Below, piece by piece: positions 1-12,440 of a stretch of DNA of 64,000 bases; the first letter of the stretch is position 1; each line of letters starts with the position of its first letter. The stretch covers positions 14,787,001 to 14,851,000 of the forward strand of contig NC_092561.1 in NCBI RefSeq assembly GCF_037975245.1, in the 5' to 3' direction. Below the pieces are notes generated by a model. That model worked only from the letters and a program-made list of their open reading frames with translations, was not told the DNA's origin and did no database searches. Source of the DNA: Apostichopus japonicus. Its lineage: Eukaryota; Echinodermata; Holothuroidea; Aspidochirotida; Stichopodidae. A program made the position numbers and the translations under genes.

Positions 1-619
1 TCCATCCGATGTGGCATTCCTTTTGTAAAGTTGTGAACTTAAAATCGGTGAAAGAGTTAGAAACAAACTTAATTTCTATATAATCTAGACCGTCAGGAAA
101 CGCTTGTATTGGTCTGGGGTTGATTCCTACGATTTTTAATTTTTGAGAAAGTCATGTAAACATCTGCGGCTCATCAGTTGAAGTAGCTGGACTACATATC
201 TCTTCAACACAGACCAATGGGCCAGTTTCCCAGATGCAACACAGAGTAAAACATGATAGATGTATATGTTCAAATAATATGATACTTTTGCCATTAACCA
301 ATACTTTTGAAGGTTATCCAAGGTTGTTCTCTTTGTCATTTGAAATTAAAAAAAAAAGGTTTTGTTTCATTCTTAACCTTTATAAATCATTAAATTAACA
401 TTTACTGCACTGAGGAATCCATCGACACCGTCAAGTTTAGATACAAAGTAGCTTACCTGACCTAAGACCAATATCCACTGTCACACCAACAAACAAAAAC
501 ATGGAATCTTTGCGCAAGAGGCTTTGAATCGACTATGGTTCTAAATATCAACAACAGCACGGGTGGTTTTGAAGTCAATTTCCTTGGACTTAAACCAGTT
601 TCTCAAATTGACATATACA

Positions 620-905
620 TATTTAATTCGATATTTTATCGATTTAAACTGGTAGATGTCGATTTAAATTGACATGTACCGATTTATTTTACATATCATC
701 GATTTAAATTGGTATATGTCGATTTAAAGCAGTTTATGTCGATATTAACTGGTATAAGTCGGATAAAAATGACATCTACCGTTTTAAATGAACATATCAT
801 CGACTTAAACTAGTATATATCGATTTAAATTGGCATATGTCGATTTAAATTGGTATATGTCGATTTAAATCGATGATATGTCGAATTAAACTAGTATATT
901 TCGAT
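620..905. repeat. TCGATTTAAA-type minisatellite
   Basis: About 285 bases consist of degenerate units of roughly 20-22 bases built on CGATTTAAAYTGGTATATGT, some in inverted form (ACATATCATCGA). The alternation of TGGTATATGTCGATTTAAA with its near-complement means the array could fold on itself. No coding potential is seen. The bases before it (1-619) hold no gene that I can support. Confidence 0.75.
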
Positions 906-3765
906 TTGAGAGTGATGGCCCGCCAACTATGGTTTCCCAAAGGTGATTCTGGACTGCAATTCAGTCGGAAAGGAATCGAATGGAATCATTTATGGACAAC
1001 GAGAGGTTCATAGGATTGTCAAAACGAGTGCATTGCTATTAGAAGTGCATCTGTCAGAATGAGTGTGTTTGCCAGAGGAAAAAAAGCCCTTTTCAAAGTC
1101 AGTTCGTTTGGTAAAGGTTTGTTTTATCTGTAGTCAGGCTATTTGACGTATCAGAATCTAAAAAGATACCATCAAAGGTGAGGAAGTGTGAGTTGCATTA
1201 GTTGTAAAAAAGACTTAGGCTAATTATCTTGTCTGACCTGGGAGTTGACAGCCCCGTCATCTAACTCTCAATATCTAGGAATAAATTGTCCCAGCCAGAT
1301 GTGACCTCTCATCCACGTTTGCGTCTTAGATATAGTAAACAGTGACCTACATCTTCCTCCCCGAAGCTTAATCGCTTTCTCTCCTGTCTGTTTGATATAT
1401 CATCTTGCTTCGATAGCAGTGAAACCGTGTGCCAAAGAATCCAATAATTGCTTTTGAGATCGAAGAGAGACGAATCCCAAGTGAACCTTTAATGTGAATC
1501 TGACCATGATCGAACGTACCCTTTAGTCTTGGGAAGATGGAAGGTTTGTTATGTTGTTGTGGTTACCATGTGTTGTAACCACCGAAACTTACGGCTAAGT
1601 ATCACAGGAGTTTGAGTTACAGGAAGAAATGATCCGAGGTGTGTGAAAAAGTTTTGTTTTTTCGAATATCCGTTTATTGATTTGACACTACATTAAATGC
1701 CACTAAAATATTGAATATTTCACCTGTGATTGCGGAGAAAAATGAGAAAAGAATTAATTGATTCCAAATCAAGAGGTGAGAGGGAGAGGTGGGGGATGGT
1801 GGGGAGATGGGACTGAAGATGGGAAAGGTTGAGAAAGTGATGAAGGTGTGGGAAAGTTTGGAAAGGTGGAGACGATGAAGAAACGCATACAATCCTGTGA
1901 CAGATCACTCGAGCGCAATATGCACGATATGCAGGAAACGGTAAAGAGATAGCCTCACTCTCTCATTTCTATAAAAGACTGATCAACAGTCACGCGGAAA
2001 ATAGTCTTGGTTTATCGCCGTCGCGGGTGATCATGGAACTGAGCTGCTACTAGGACAAGCAAAAAGCTCAGCAACTCCCCGGTACGAACATATCAACATA
2101 ATGCAATGTGACACTCCGCATATGGTTTGGACGTTATACTGATATCAACTTATTGAGAGATCGTCCGTATATACGGTATTAATAAAGAACTCAAATACTA
2201 GTACAAGATTATTAATAAAATGTCATACGTATAATATACGTCTAAGACATCCTTGCGAACGTTAAGGCTAAAAAGCATGTAACAACCTTGAGTTAATGAA
2301 GACCACGAAGACATATTAAGGTGATACTCACGATGAACTAGTTTGCGTGTTTAGAACAAATCATATCAATCACAGCTTTAATATTGCACGGCATCCTTGA
2401 TTTTGGATAATTAACATTATTACATTCATGACTATCAAAGTTACATTCCAGTCCTGTCAAATTTCTACCTTCAAGCAAGCGACGTTCAGTGGGATGTAAA
2501 GACATTGCCTAAAGTCCTCCAAACCAGGTTAGTTTGTGTTTAATGGCGGCCAAAAGTATTGTGCACCTAACAACTTTAAAGTAAAACATGTCTCGAATAC
2601 TTTTAACTTTAGCTACTTATTCATTTTATAATGAAAATCACTAACTGGAAGAATAAAGTACGTAGAAATGATTATAACGTTTCACCAAGAGGCATATGAA
2701 AAAACAAAATGCAATATTACTCTTGAAAGAAACATGACTCTTGAGTTCTATTTAACTAATTAGCAACATTGTGGCTGCAAATATAACACGTGTCATCGAT
2801 ATTTAGTTTCGAAACTTGAACACTAATTGTTAGAATTCACCAAAAGCATGAAACGTTTCTTCAATTCTCCAAATATTTAGGAAAGAAAACAGTTGTAGCT
2901 CAACTTGCAAGATAAGAGACTTCCATATTGCAAGGCACACTCGAGGATCGCAATTCTTTATACATTATCACATTCATTCAGATTCGTGATTTTCTCACAT
3001 ATAACTTCATACATAAACAATTCCTCTAGTATGACAATTAAGCTATAGATATTTTTTAACGTACTTTCTTCGTATAATTCGTGAAGATCAATAACAATTA
3101 TATTAATCATAATTCTAAGTTGCGTTATGCTGCCTCGAGTTCAGTTACTAGCAATAAGCTCATAACTGACACGATTGAGGAATGGCGACTTAATTGTTAG
3201 AGGTTGTAATAACATGATCAGTGATTAGATGTCTGATATGTTTCGGGCCAACACTCTTACTGTACGGATTGTTACATTAATACGTTATGTATGTGCTGAG
3301 CAGTGATGCTATATATATAGGCGCACTCCTGGTGAAGTCCATTGCACTATCAATATGAATTATGTACACGACGTTGGAAGAGTGTTTCCTAATTAAGACC
3401 TTTTCCTTCCCATGGTTACTGGAATTATGGTAAGGATGAAAGAAGGAGCATTTCACGTTACTGTGTGGTTCGCGTATTTGATATATCCGAAATATATCTT
3501 TAGGGATGCTACGAGGCTTGAATATTATCTTATAGTGAGAAAAACGCTATAGTGATATAGTGCTATAGTGGTATATTGTGTGAAGACCTTAATATTGTAT
3601 TTTCGAAGATCTACCAACAGAAAGTCGCAGAACATCATACATACAAAATTAACAACAATGGCCGATAACATAATAAATTTGATGTATGATGAAAACGTTT
3701 GCTTATGTAGGGCATGATCACATAATAAGAAATGTTGATACAAATGTTGAGTCAATGTGTGTTGG
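906..3765. other. No gene recognised
   Basis: AT-rich sequence with only short, low-complexity reading frames. A purine-rich stretch near 1,775-1,880 is antisense to a Ser/Pro/Leu-rich frame that looks like a composition artefact. I see no splice-supported coding exon, RNA gene or clear repeat here. Confidence 0.5.
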
Positions 3766-3766
3766 G

Positions 3767-3771
<5 letters not shown>

Positions 3772-3823
<52 letters not shown>

Positions 3824-3837
3824 ATATGTATATATAA

Positions 3838-3878
<41 letters not shown>

Positions 3879-3890
3879 AATATATATTTA

Positions 3891-3941
<51 letters not shown>

Positions 3942-3992
3942 TATATATATATTATATATGTGTGTGTGTGTATATATATATACATCATACTG
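3772..3992. repeat. (TA)n microsatellite with TG tail
   Basis: About 220 bases of nearly pure TA with interspersed TTTA and ending in a short (TG)n run. Open frames through it encode Tyr-Ile repeats on both strands and are artefacts of the repeat. Confidence 0.95.
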
Positions 3993-4009
3993 CCGCTCTT
4001 ATACAATAA

Positions 4010-6300
4010 TAATTACCTAATGTAACATCGAACTTATTGAATCTTCCAAAATGGTTTTTAATATTCAAATTTATTATAGCTCAGGGATTTTGTTTTTAAT
4101 TAATAAGTTATGAATGCCGTCCGTCGGTAGCACTCTAACATATAGTCCACGGAGAAAACTGACAATGAAGGAGACACCTTTCTTTTTCATTTCTTAATGT
4201 TTACAAGAGTGAAAGGTTTAATGTATATGGCCCTCTCCAAAGCGCCAGATGTTACCATCGAAATGATCTTGACTTTGAAGTTAAGAGCGTGATTAATTCA
4301 TTGTACTGAATACCGGATAAAACACAAATTATGTAAAGTAAACCCGATTAGCATCGTCACGCATCTCGCCGTGAAAATTAATCACAAATGATAATGTTGT
4401 TATATAACTGTCGCAATAGGTGACCCATGCATGATGAGAAGATTCACTGTACAATATTTAGGGGGTTATATGATGTCAAATTACCATACATAATTATCAT
4501 TGATTATAATTATATATCTTTCTAAAGGCTGACAGAATAATGAAAAAAAAAAAACTTATCACAAGTTGTTATTAAGTTAGACGCAAACGCTCTTTGCTTT
4601 GATATCCATTATTACGATATTTGAGTTAGTATCTACTCCCACCACTTATGTTACATCGCTTGGGTATTAACCATCCCTTCTGCAAGGTGGTAGGGATGGC
4701 GTGTTAATACACAACCTTAACGTCTTTCTCCAATACAAGATGCAGAAAAATAAATGCATGTCTATTTGGTACAGTGTTCTACAGAACACAATGCTTCGAA
4801 ACGGTGTTGCAACTCCGTGAAGCATTTTTATGGACCCTTTCTTTGAGTGTGACGCAAGTACCCTATAATGTAAGCGCTGTTCATGTATTCGCAGTAATTG
4901 CACAACTCCAAGGTTATAACATTGGTCACAAGAAACCCTTCTGCACCAGTGATCAGCACATAACCTCCCGTCAATGACTTTCATATTCTGAATGGCACCA
5001 TAAACTTTACGAACCTAGCCCATATGCGACACTCATTGTGTGACTCATTAAAAGTTGCAGTTACGCAAAGGAAGAGCATAACGGGATATCATGACTTTTA
5101 ATTCTTAGGCTTATACATCTTCTGTAGAAACCGTCGCCTTTCTCATGACAACACGTTCATAAAGCCGTCTTATGGTTTAATGACAATATTGTGTAAGTTC
5201 TCAGTGTAAATGCCATATTGTGTCTTGCCAGACATAGCACTCCCCCCCCCCCCTCGGAGCAGTTGGGATAATGTATATAACACTTTATACGGTCTTCCCA
5301 TATCATGCTTCATAACTCTACGTATTGACAGCATGTCCGTTTGCTTAACTACTAATACAAAGGTGATTTCCATACTGCTGATACTATCGTACATGCCAGC
5401 GTTTTGAAGCGCGGGATGTGAAAGTACAAAGTAGAAAGAACTGTTGAAACCTGGATGGCCCCTTGAACAGTAAATTGACATATATATGTGGCATGATTAC
5501 ATTGAGGAAGGTAACGCCGCACAGTGGACACATTTTTGATATGTTTATTTGACACGATCAAAATGACACATGGTAAGCAATATCTAAGCTGTCATCCTCT
5601 GACCAGAGAGCTGTTATTGAAAGAAGATACTATATATATATATATATATACGTTTGAGGTTCATGTTACAAATCCATCATTTAATCAAGTATGTATCAAA
5701 CCTCAATGAACATGTATCTGAAAGTGTGTTCGAGATAATTTACACCAATGTCATGTTTATATGTATATACTGAAGCATATTTCACTCTTGAGCCAAGAAA
5801 CCGTTATTAGATTATCTCAATACAATCTTTAAAGAGCTTCTGACGGTTTGATCCTATCAGAATCGTCTTTGAAAAAAAACAGCAGCGGACACATTTAAAA
5901 TAGACAATAGACAGAAGCAAAATAATTTGAACATTGGACCATGAACAGAGTATCGCTTGACAGAATCAAAGAGCAGTCAGATGAAATAAAGCAGGGAATC
6001 GAAGAGCCGTCGGAGATAAATTGTGCATGATAATCATTCTTATATTATTGTTACATGGTAAACAATGTTAAATTTCTTATGAATGATTTTGTGTCTCGTA
6101 CCATGATTTCACATGACTTTGTACGCATACTCGTTTATCACTATATTATATGAACGTATGCAGCCTTTTATTGCAACCGAATAAGCAAAATGTTCGGTTG
6201 GAGAACGCTTAAACCTTTCCGACCATACCATTATTGACATGCCCCTACGGGGAATTGAATCCTTAAGTAGCAGTCCTGACCTAGTACGACTCAGCATTGA
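4010..6300. other. No gene recognised; short homopolymer and TA tracts
   Basis: AT-rich sequence with a poly-C run near 5,241-5,252 and a short TA run near 5,630-5,650. Reading frames of about 60-105 codons occur on both strands, overlap each other, and show no recognisable domain or splice context. Confidence 0.45.
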
Positions 6301-6339
6301 GAGAGAGAGAGAGACTGTGGATGAAACGCCTTAGCACCA

Positions 6340-6790
6340 TTCAACCTCATGGGCTCAACCTTAAGGGAGGACATGACTAACCTTTCTTATGCTCCCCCTC
6401 CTTATTCCCCCTCTGTCACCCCTCTTCTCCTAGCTCTCTCCCACCTCTTTTCTCCACTCTTTCCTGTGTTTTTCCTTCTGCAATTTATTCCCTCTTTCCT
6501 AAATCTTCTCTTTGTCCCTCTACAGTTTATCTCCCACCTCTCCTCTTCCCCATGTTGGTTCCTTTCTTCTCACCACTCTTTGTCAGCTAATCCTCTTACA
6601 TCTTCCTCTTTTGTGTTCACCCTTCTAATTATCTTATCTGTATTGTGTGCTTGTGTTTTTGTCCCTTTTAGTTTCTGTTACTTGACATTCAGTCTCTGAA
6701 GAAGTCCCTGCTAGGATGGAAACGTCAGGCCCACTTACTTTTACACACAATTTATCATTAAATGTACTTCAGCTGCAACCGAGCTATTGT
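6340..6790 (+). mobile_element. Decayed retroelement 3' tail (Penelope-like?)
   Basis: A (GA)n run at about 6,300-6,314 is followed by a pyrimidine-rich stretch (about 6,380-6,690), then by CTGAAGAAGTCCCTGCTAGG at 6,696 and GGAAACGTCAGGCC. The layout CTGAwGA, stem, GAAAC resembles a hammerhead ribozyme core of the kind reported in Penelope-like elements and retrozymes. Here the core is degenerate: CTGAAGAA replaces CTGATGA. The frame through the pyrimidine-rich stretch is Ser/Leu/Pro/Phe low complexity and I do not call it a gene. The family assignment is tentative. Confidence 0.35.
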
Positions 6791-8335
6791 TTTTCAGAAA
6801 CAGTGGTCAATATCATTACCTCTCTCATTTTCGACTAAATGTCAGCGACGCCCAAATTGACGAATATGTTTACAAGAATGCCCCGAAATATACGTCATTT
6901 TAATCGTGTATTACATCGGAAGCACAGATATAAGATATCTTTGTTAATTAACCGTTTATACGTTGCTATATGTAAGTAATTTCTCTTCATTGAACTAAAC
7001 TGATCTGACACTTCTCTGTTCAACTATATAGTAATCAATAATTACTATTTATATCTTCCTGAATATGTCCTTCGACCATTTTATAAGGTTGTAATAAAGA
7101 GGAACAGAGTAGACGTAGTTAATTTATATCCAAGGCTAAATATTTTATCAGTCACTCACCCACAAACAGTTGATAATCACAGTGTTCCTAAAAGAAAAGA
7201 TGATTTCGGCCTTTTGTATGCGACTATTCGTATTGAAACAGAATCGTTATCGAGTTCTAGACAATATTAAGATAATCACAGGTCCAATCCGGAAGGGATG
7301 AGTATGTACGGGGGTGAGTGAGGTGGGGTGGGAGAACAAGTTCAATCCCGACATTGAGGGTAGATACTGGGATGTGGATGAATCAGTTCTTCGTAAAGAG
7401 GGATAGTACTGTCTTAACTGTCTTAACGATATTAGAAATTATCACGGAAAAAAATACATTGCAACGTTATGACAACAATATAAAGTAATCGATGTGAATA
7501 AAGTGCTACATTAAGTGGTAATTAACTGGAACATGTACACCATAAACAAGTTTCTTTTCAAATTAATGCTTTTTTGAATAACGGAACATGATAATCAAAT
7601 GTTTTGTTCCATTACCCAACAACTAATACAAGAACAGTGTACAGTTGTAATGATGTTTACCTCATTTCCTGTTTCGGCTATGTCATTTTAATTATTTCAA
7701 AATTTCTTGCTCCGGATTATTATAATGTTCATATTATTTCAAAATCTTGAAATCAGATAATTTGTAAGTATATTGAAATCATTTATTTCCACGGTTGGGC
7801 TTTGCTAATGGAATACCTCACTGTGGTTTGTTCACGACTACTCTAAAAGAAATATTCTAACACAGAGGTATGATTTGAGAGTGATTCATGTCGTTTATGA
7901 AAACAAAGACGGGTTGGCTTGTCTAGCTTCTAGAAACGGTCTCAACGTTCATTCAAATAAACAGAACAGTCCAAATGTTTCTCAGCTAGACAGATCATAA
8001 TGTCTGGCACGTGGCAAAACAGCCTTGGGTGAAAACAAATATTGAGTAATTTGATTCCAGCGAGCCACCACGAGACTTGAATGATGTCTTTTCTATCTGA
8101 AACACGAAGTGTTAAGTTTCAAAAAGCTGCAATATATTATGAAAGTTTCCTAGAAAACGTTCAGACAGTACTGCAGACCGTATGTAAATTAGTTATGAAT
8201 TTTTTCCATTGGTCGGTACTAAAATGATATGATCCATTAAATCAAAGTTGTCTTCGGCATGGAAAATATGTTCTTTTCCTCATAAGTTTGTCACAGTACT
8301 CCTGGTTTAGCAGAATTTTTTTTTGGCGTATGGAA
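6791..8335. other. No gene recognised
   Basis: AT-rich sequence without a long open frame, tRNA-like motif or obvious repeat. Confidence 0.5.
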
Positions 8336-8450
8336 TATACTATTTTGGTTGCGAGCGATTAACCTGGTTTATCAGTTGATAATCCTCGACCGTGAAATTT
8401 ACTAAGTATTAGACTATATTTTTGACAATTACTGTGTGCATGTCTATCAC
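8336..8450. repeat. 115-bp direct repeat, left copy
   Basis: By eye this segment, beginning TATACTATTTTGGTTGCGAG and ending GCATGTCTATCAC, is identical to 13,981-14,095. The two copies lie in the same orientation 5,645 bases apart and bracket the GC-richer composite that contains DIRS-like coding remnants. They may be terminal or split direct repeats of that element, or the product of a local duplication. Confidence 0.85.
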
Positions 8451-9250
8451 GAGGCAGAGTCTGTCTCGTTCGGCATACTCCGAATCTCCGTAGGCAGAAA
8501 ACGTAAGTACCAAGGTTGTTCTCACTCTGGCGGCCAAAGTCCTTTCTGTCTAAGGAAACACCAGACAATTTCCAGGCACCTAATTGTAGGCCCTTGCTGT
8601 CCGGGTGAGCCAGCGCCCCGTCTATGGGACAACCGACTGTGGTTTGTCCGGCAGGATCGCTGGCTCGTCCGCTAGGAGCTGGATAACTTTTGCCCGAACC
8701 GGGGTCAGCGGGGCCACTATGATGGCTGACCATGCCAAGAGGGGGATGATGTAAGCTTCCGGTCCGTTTCGCAACAGGGACCTGGCGTTATGTGGAAGGC
8801 CTGCGGGTGGGCCGCCTGAACAAAGATGAGCAGCCCATTGTTGCCCTGTGTCGCAATCAGGTCTATCAGAGGTCTGCTGAACATGTGGAAAAACCTACTT
8901 CATGTTCGTTGCGAAAGGGTCCACTCGTCAGGGTGGAGCTGTCCCCTGGGCAGAGCATCGGCCATCACATTGTCCTTTCTGGCTATCTGAGAGACTTGTA
9001 GGGCCATGCCAGATTCTGTAGCTGTGGTGAGGGTCTCCCTTGCCAGACGGCAACATCTCTCTGACCTGGTGCCACCATGTCTGTTGACGTAGCTACAGTA
9101 TGTTACCACCGTCGTGTTGTCTGATAGGATGGTAGTCAAAAGCCCCGTACCTGGGCGCCGGAGGGCTCCAGAGAGCCCAACCCTGTGTATCTGCTGCTAA
9201 AGAAGTCAAGGACAGCGGCCTGCTTGGTGACCTTGTTAGCGCTTGCAGGA
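8430..9250 (-). pseudogene. DIRS-like retrotransposon RNase H / linker remnant
   Basis: On the minus strand, 9,139-8,900 encodes a recognisable RNase H segment. It has SDNTTVV, then NRHGGTRSE, CRLARETL and, near the end, KDNVMADALPRGQLHPDEW. This combination is characteristic of the RT-RNase H polyprotein of DIRS-order (tyrosine-recombinase) retrotransposons. Downstream on the same strand the expected continuation appears in shifting frames: RPLIDLIATQ near 8,860, then PHPQAFH-like and APLTPVRAKVIQLLADEPAILPDK-like pieces, then GAWKLSG near 8,560. The reading frame is broken by frameshifts and stops, and neither the reverse transcriptase core nor a tyrosine recombinase is seen. This is a decayed fragment rather than an active element. 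Confidence 0.7.
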
Positions 9251-9529
9251 CAGCCGCACTCGCAGTACTGATTCAGTACCACAGTACCGTTGATGACTCT
9301 TTCAGTTATCAACCCGTTGCAATCAGAAAACTCTGAAGAAAAGGAATGTCCTGATGATGCTAAGCTGTACCCTGTAGGGAGGTTTAATGGAGGTTCTTTC
9401 CATGCTAAAAAATATTAATCATAATATTGGGGAAAGAAAAGGCGTAGACCTATTGAAAGATAATGATGCCTGAGGCGCCTAACAATATTACCCCGGTCAA
9501 CGAAAACCTGTCAAGCATAGAGACAAGTA

Positions 9530-9656
9530 TCTCCTGGATGGGAAGCTGCACTGACGAAAAAGTGCCTTGCCCAAGGAAACAACTGAATGATCCGGCCAGG
9601 ACTCAAACCTGCAAGCCTTAGATCACCAGTCCACTGCCTTCACCACTTGACCACAG
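9530..9656 (-). mobile_element. tRNA-derived SINE (head region)
   Basis: Read on the minus strand from about 9,656, there is an A-box-like TGGTCAAGTGGTGAAGG, a near-perfect B box GGTTTGAGTCC and then the body motif CCTTGGGCAAGGCACTTT. The same series occurs on the plus strand at 63,084-63,190. The head looks tRNA-like, but no cloverleaf with a proper anticodon arm is evident, so I call a SINE rather than a tRNA gene. It sits inside the DIRS-like composite, so it inserted later. Confidence 0.7.
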
Positions 9657-10011
9657 TACTCTCCAAAAATGAGTACTGAAGGTACAGAATCTCACTCTGC
9701 TGAGTGAGTACAGAATTTAAAACAATGCTACCCTGCTACAAAAAATGAGACTGAGTACTGAATGGATAGTTTGCTTCATCAGAATCTTAAACAAAGCTAC
9801 AATGCTACTGTTTATGTGACTCCTACAATTAAATGTATGTATTTAAGAACGTATTTAGGATCATCCTGCAAGTAGGAACTTGAGAAGAAGCCTCACTGGC
9901 TTAACCAAGCTGCAAGCTGACTAAAGTCAGTCTCTTACATACAAATTTAACGTCCATGATTATGAAAAGTCAACAACTCTGTAGCTGGACAACATACATT
10001 ACTCTTGGGGT

Positions 10012-10078
10012 GGCCTGAACCGGGGACCTTATGGCTGAAAGGCTTTAACCCTGAGCTAACTGAGCGATAGACCTACTC
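10012..10078 (-). mobile_element. tRNA-like SINE head, second family
   Basis: Read on the minus strand: CGCTCAGTTAGCTCAGGG (A-box-like), an intervening arm and GGTCCCCGGTTCAGGCC (B-box-like). It is about 65 bases long and resembles a decayed tRNA or the head of a tRNA-derived SINE unrelated to the one at 9,530-9,656. No acceptor-stem pairing is convincing. Confidence 0.45.
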
Positions 10079-10189
10079 ATCAGAAACAAACTCCCAACAG
10101 GGGCTGTGAAGATGGTGAGAGGGTGGGTTTGTAGAAAATCCACCTCATAAATCCCTGGCTGCTTAACGGAGCCCGGGGAGTTACTCAGC

Positions 10190-10450
10190 AAACACTAAAG
10201 CGTTACTAAGCATGTAGGCCTAGTGTTTTGTTATGGTAACGTTATTAGTGGTGTAAGAGGTATGTCACCGAAAACGTTTTCAGACTCATATTTCAAAACG
10301 ATTTACGTTAAGACATTAATATAACATTAATATAACATTAATATCTCATAGAAACGTTATGTCGACGTTTTTACCACACCACATTTAACGTAATAAACTC
10401 GTAATAAATGTTATGATAACGTACCCGTTACTCCTCAAATCTCTCCATGT
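10190..10450. repeat. AACGTTA-rich tract with ATTAATATAAC repeats
   Basis: The palindromic word AACGTTA and its variants recur many times. Three direct copies of ATTAATATAAC-like 12-mers lie at about 10,315-10,345. There is no coding potential. It looks like part of a non-autonomous element, but terminal repeats were not resolved. Confidence 0.45.
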
Positions 10451-10851
10451 CGAGACGTGTCAATTTCGTAGTGTAGTACAGTAGAAGTATCCAACTTCCT
10501 ATTGAAACCACCTAGCGCATAGCCACGACTAGGCTATCAGGTGCTACGAAATGCAACTGTGCTTAAAATGTCGGAACATCGAACATTATTCACGAAGCGC
10601 ATACTGTATGCTCGGAGCGCGTTAGCGCTTGTACCTTTGTTGGGGTTTTATCCTACCCCTTTTCCAACTTACTAACGCGTTTGTCTTGGAAATTCACCCA
10701 AAAAATAGAGAGAGAGGTTTATTCCATGGGATCGCTCACGTAGTCGACAGCTCGTTGCAGCAATCGTTGAGCTTACACGTGTCAATCCAGGTGACTGCTT
10801 GGCCCCCCTCCTCTCATAACCAATATACAGCGCGGGTACATGTATATTGTC

Positions 10852-10938
10852 TTGGCAGTTTGCCAAGACTCTTAGAAGGCTTGTTTTCCTGGCACTTTGC
10901 CAAGCTTCGAGAACGTTCTCTTCTTGGCAGGTTGCCAA
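10852..10938. promoter_or_regulatory. Three spaced NFI-type palindromes
   Basis: TTGGCAGTTTGCCAA (10,852-10,866), CTGGCACTTTGCCAA (10,889-10,903) and TTGGCAGGTTGCCAA (10,924-10,938) match the nuclear factor I consensus TTGGC-N5-GCCAA (two perfectly, one with a single change). They are spaced 37 and 35 bases apart, so they may also be a short tandem repeat of about 36 bases. No adjacent gene is apparent, and function is not implied. Confidence 0.5.
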
Positions 10939-11192
10939 GGTACTAAGTAACGAGACTGTACTAGAATCGCTTCAGTTTGCGCCTTTTAACATGCTCTGGA
11001 GGGGGTTCCACAAGCTTTTTAAACAACAAAACATAAGCAATGTTTCAAACCTAGACATATGGCGATGAATTATAACGAGAGAGAAAAATAATTAGCGAGG
11101 AGAATATGACCCATGAATGCCCAGGAAATCTATGTCATGTCCTGGTTTCTGCTGGTACTCATTAAACACACATTCGGGATGTGTAATGATAA

Positions 11193-12440
11193 ATGGTGAA
11201 GCGATTGCAGTGGCTTTCCGCAATTGATTCGAACCTGTCGTCGCAGCTCAAGCTGCTAGTTCCGGGGGGCAACACTCCCCTGACGAAAGAGACTCTTCCC
11301 CCTCTTGGAGGCTGGATTAACTTTGAGGCTGGGGATAAGTATATCTCCGTTTGCCGTGGGAACCTCGCTCCAGCCGGCTTTCCTTTCGGATTGGGCGTTT
11401 GCCCTTACTACCCCGATCTGGGGGCCCAGCAGTTGTTGATCTCATTGGTTCCCGGCTCCGGGACCGACTCCTGGGATCCGGAGTGGAACCTCGGTTCCGC
11501 ACTCTCTGTGAGGTCTCGCTGGACCCGTGGTCTCGTCGGACCCGGGCCCCCGGAGCCCATCTCTGTGTGCGTACCTAGCCGGGTACCACTCCTCTCGACC
11601 CGGACATTCTGTCCATTCCGGTCGGAATTTCAAATGGGTTATTTATTGGCCTTGAGCCTAGCCCTTGCCTTCCCCCTTGGTCATAGAATCCGGACGGTGC
11701 CGGGACCTTGGGGGGGCAATATCTCTTTCTCCTCTCTCTCTCTCTCCTCCGGCCTCTCTCGCCGGACTCGGGCTCCCGGAGCCTATCTCTGTGTGCGTAC
11801 CACGCCGGGTACCACTCTCCTCGACCCGGACATTCTGTCCGTTCCGGTCGGAACTTCTAATGGGCTTTTTATTGGCCTTGAGCCTAGCCTTCCTTGGGTC
11901 GGAGGGGAACGTCTGTTCCGGGCTCCTTCTGAGGTCTCGCCGGACCCTGGCTCTCCGGAGCCCCTCTCTTTGCGCGCACCACAACGGGTGCCGCTCTCTG
12001 CGACCCGGACGGACTGTCCGCTCTGGCCGTCTTTGTCATGGGCTTTTGGTTGGCCTTGAGTCTTGCCCTTGCCTTAGCCCTTGGTGGTACATCCGGACAA
12101 CGCCGGCACCTTGGGTGGCAAAATATCCATCTCTCTCTCTCTCTCTCACATGGGCTTTTGGTTGGCCTTGAGCCTTGCCCTTGCCCTAGCCCTTGGTGGT
12201 ACATCCGGACAACGCCGGCACCTTGGGTGGCAAAATCCCCATCTCTCTCTCTCTCTTCTCCGGCCCTCTCCTGGCCTCTCTCCATCTCAACTCCCACCAA
12301 CTCTCTCACTTCCTCTTCATCTCCTGTCTCTCCTCCGATTCCCTCCAGGGGAACTGTGGGTTCGGTGATAGATCTAACCTGTCCCGGCCTGCTAGCCAGG
12401 TGTCGATGTGCTGCCACTGTCTGGTATGAAAACAAAACAG
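11193..12440 (-). pseudogene. GC-rich internally repeated gag-like segment
   Basis: This is the most GC-rich part of the window. It has imperfect tandem units: TCGACCCGGACATTCTGTCC recurs at 11,595 and 11,821 (226 bases apart) with a related copy near 12,000. CATGGGCTTTTGGTTGGCC recurs at 12,037 and 12,149 (112 bases apart). Simple (CT)n runs separate the units. Minus-strand frames are Arg/Ser/Glu/Pro-rich (for example a DPRSRSRSREPM stretch), as in nucleic-acid-binding gag proteins. They lie on the same strand as the RNase H remnant at 8.9-9.1 kb, so a decayed gag region of one DIRS-like element is plausible. A 288-codon plus-strand frame over the same bases follows the DNA repeats and is probably spurious. 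Confidence 0.4.

Noticed and set aside
3686-4009. Tyr-Ile repeat reading frames (also at 18.7-18.9, 54.0-54.7 kb)
   Set aside because: They are translations of (TA)n microsatellites, open on both strands and without composition of a real protein.
9565-9656. Functional tRNA gene on the minus strand
   Set aside because: Only box-like motifs match; acceptor stem and anticodon arm do not pair and the body motif is shared with another SINE copy.
11193-12059. 288-codon plus-strand frame as a protein-coding gene
   Set aside because: It follows GC-rich DNA repeats, overlaps other long frames on both strands, and lacks a recognisable domain. A minus-strand gag-like origin fits better.
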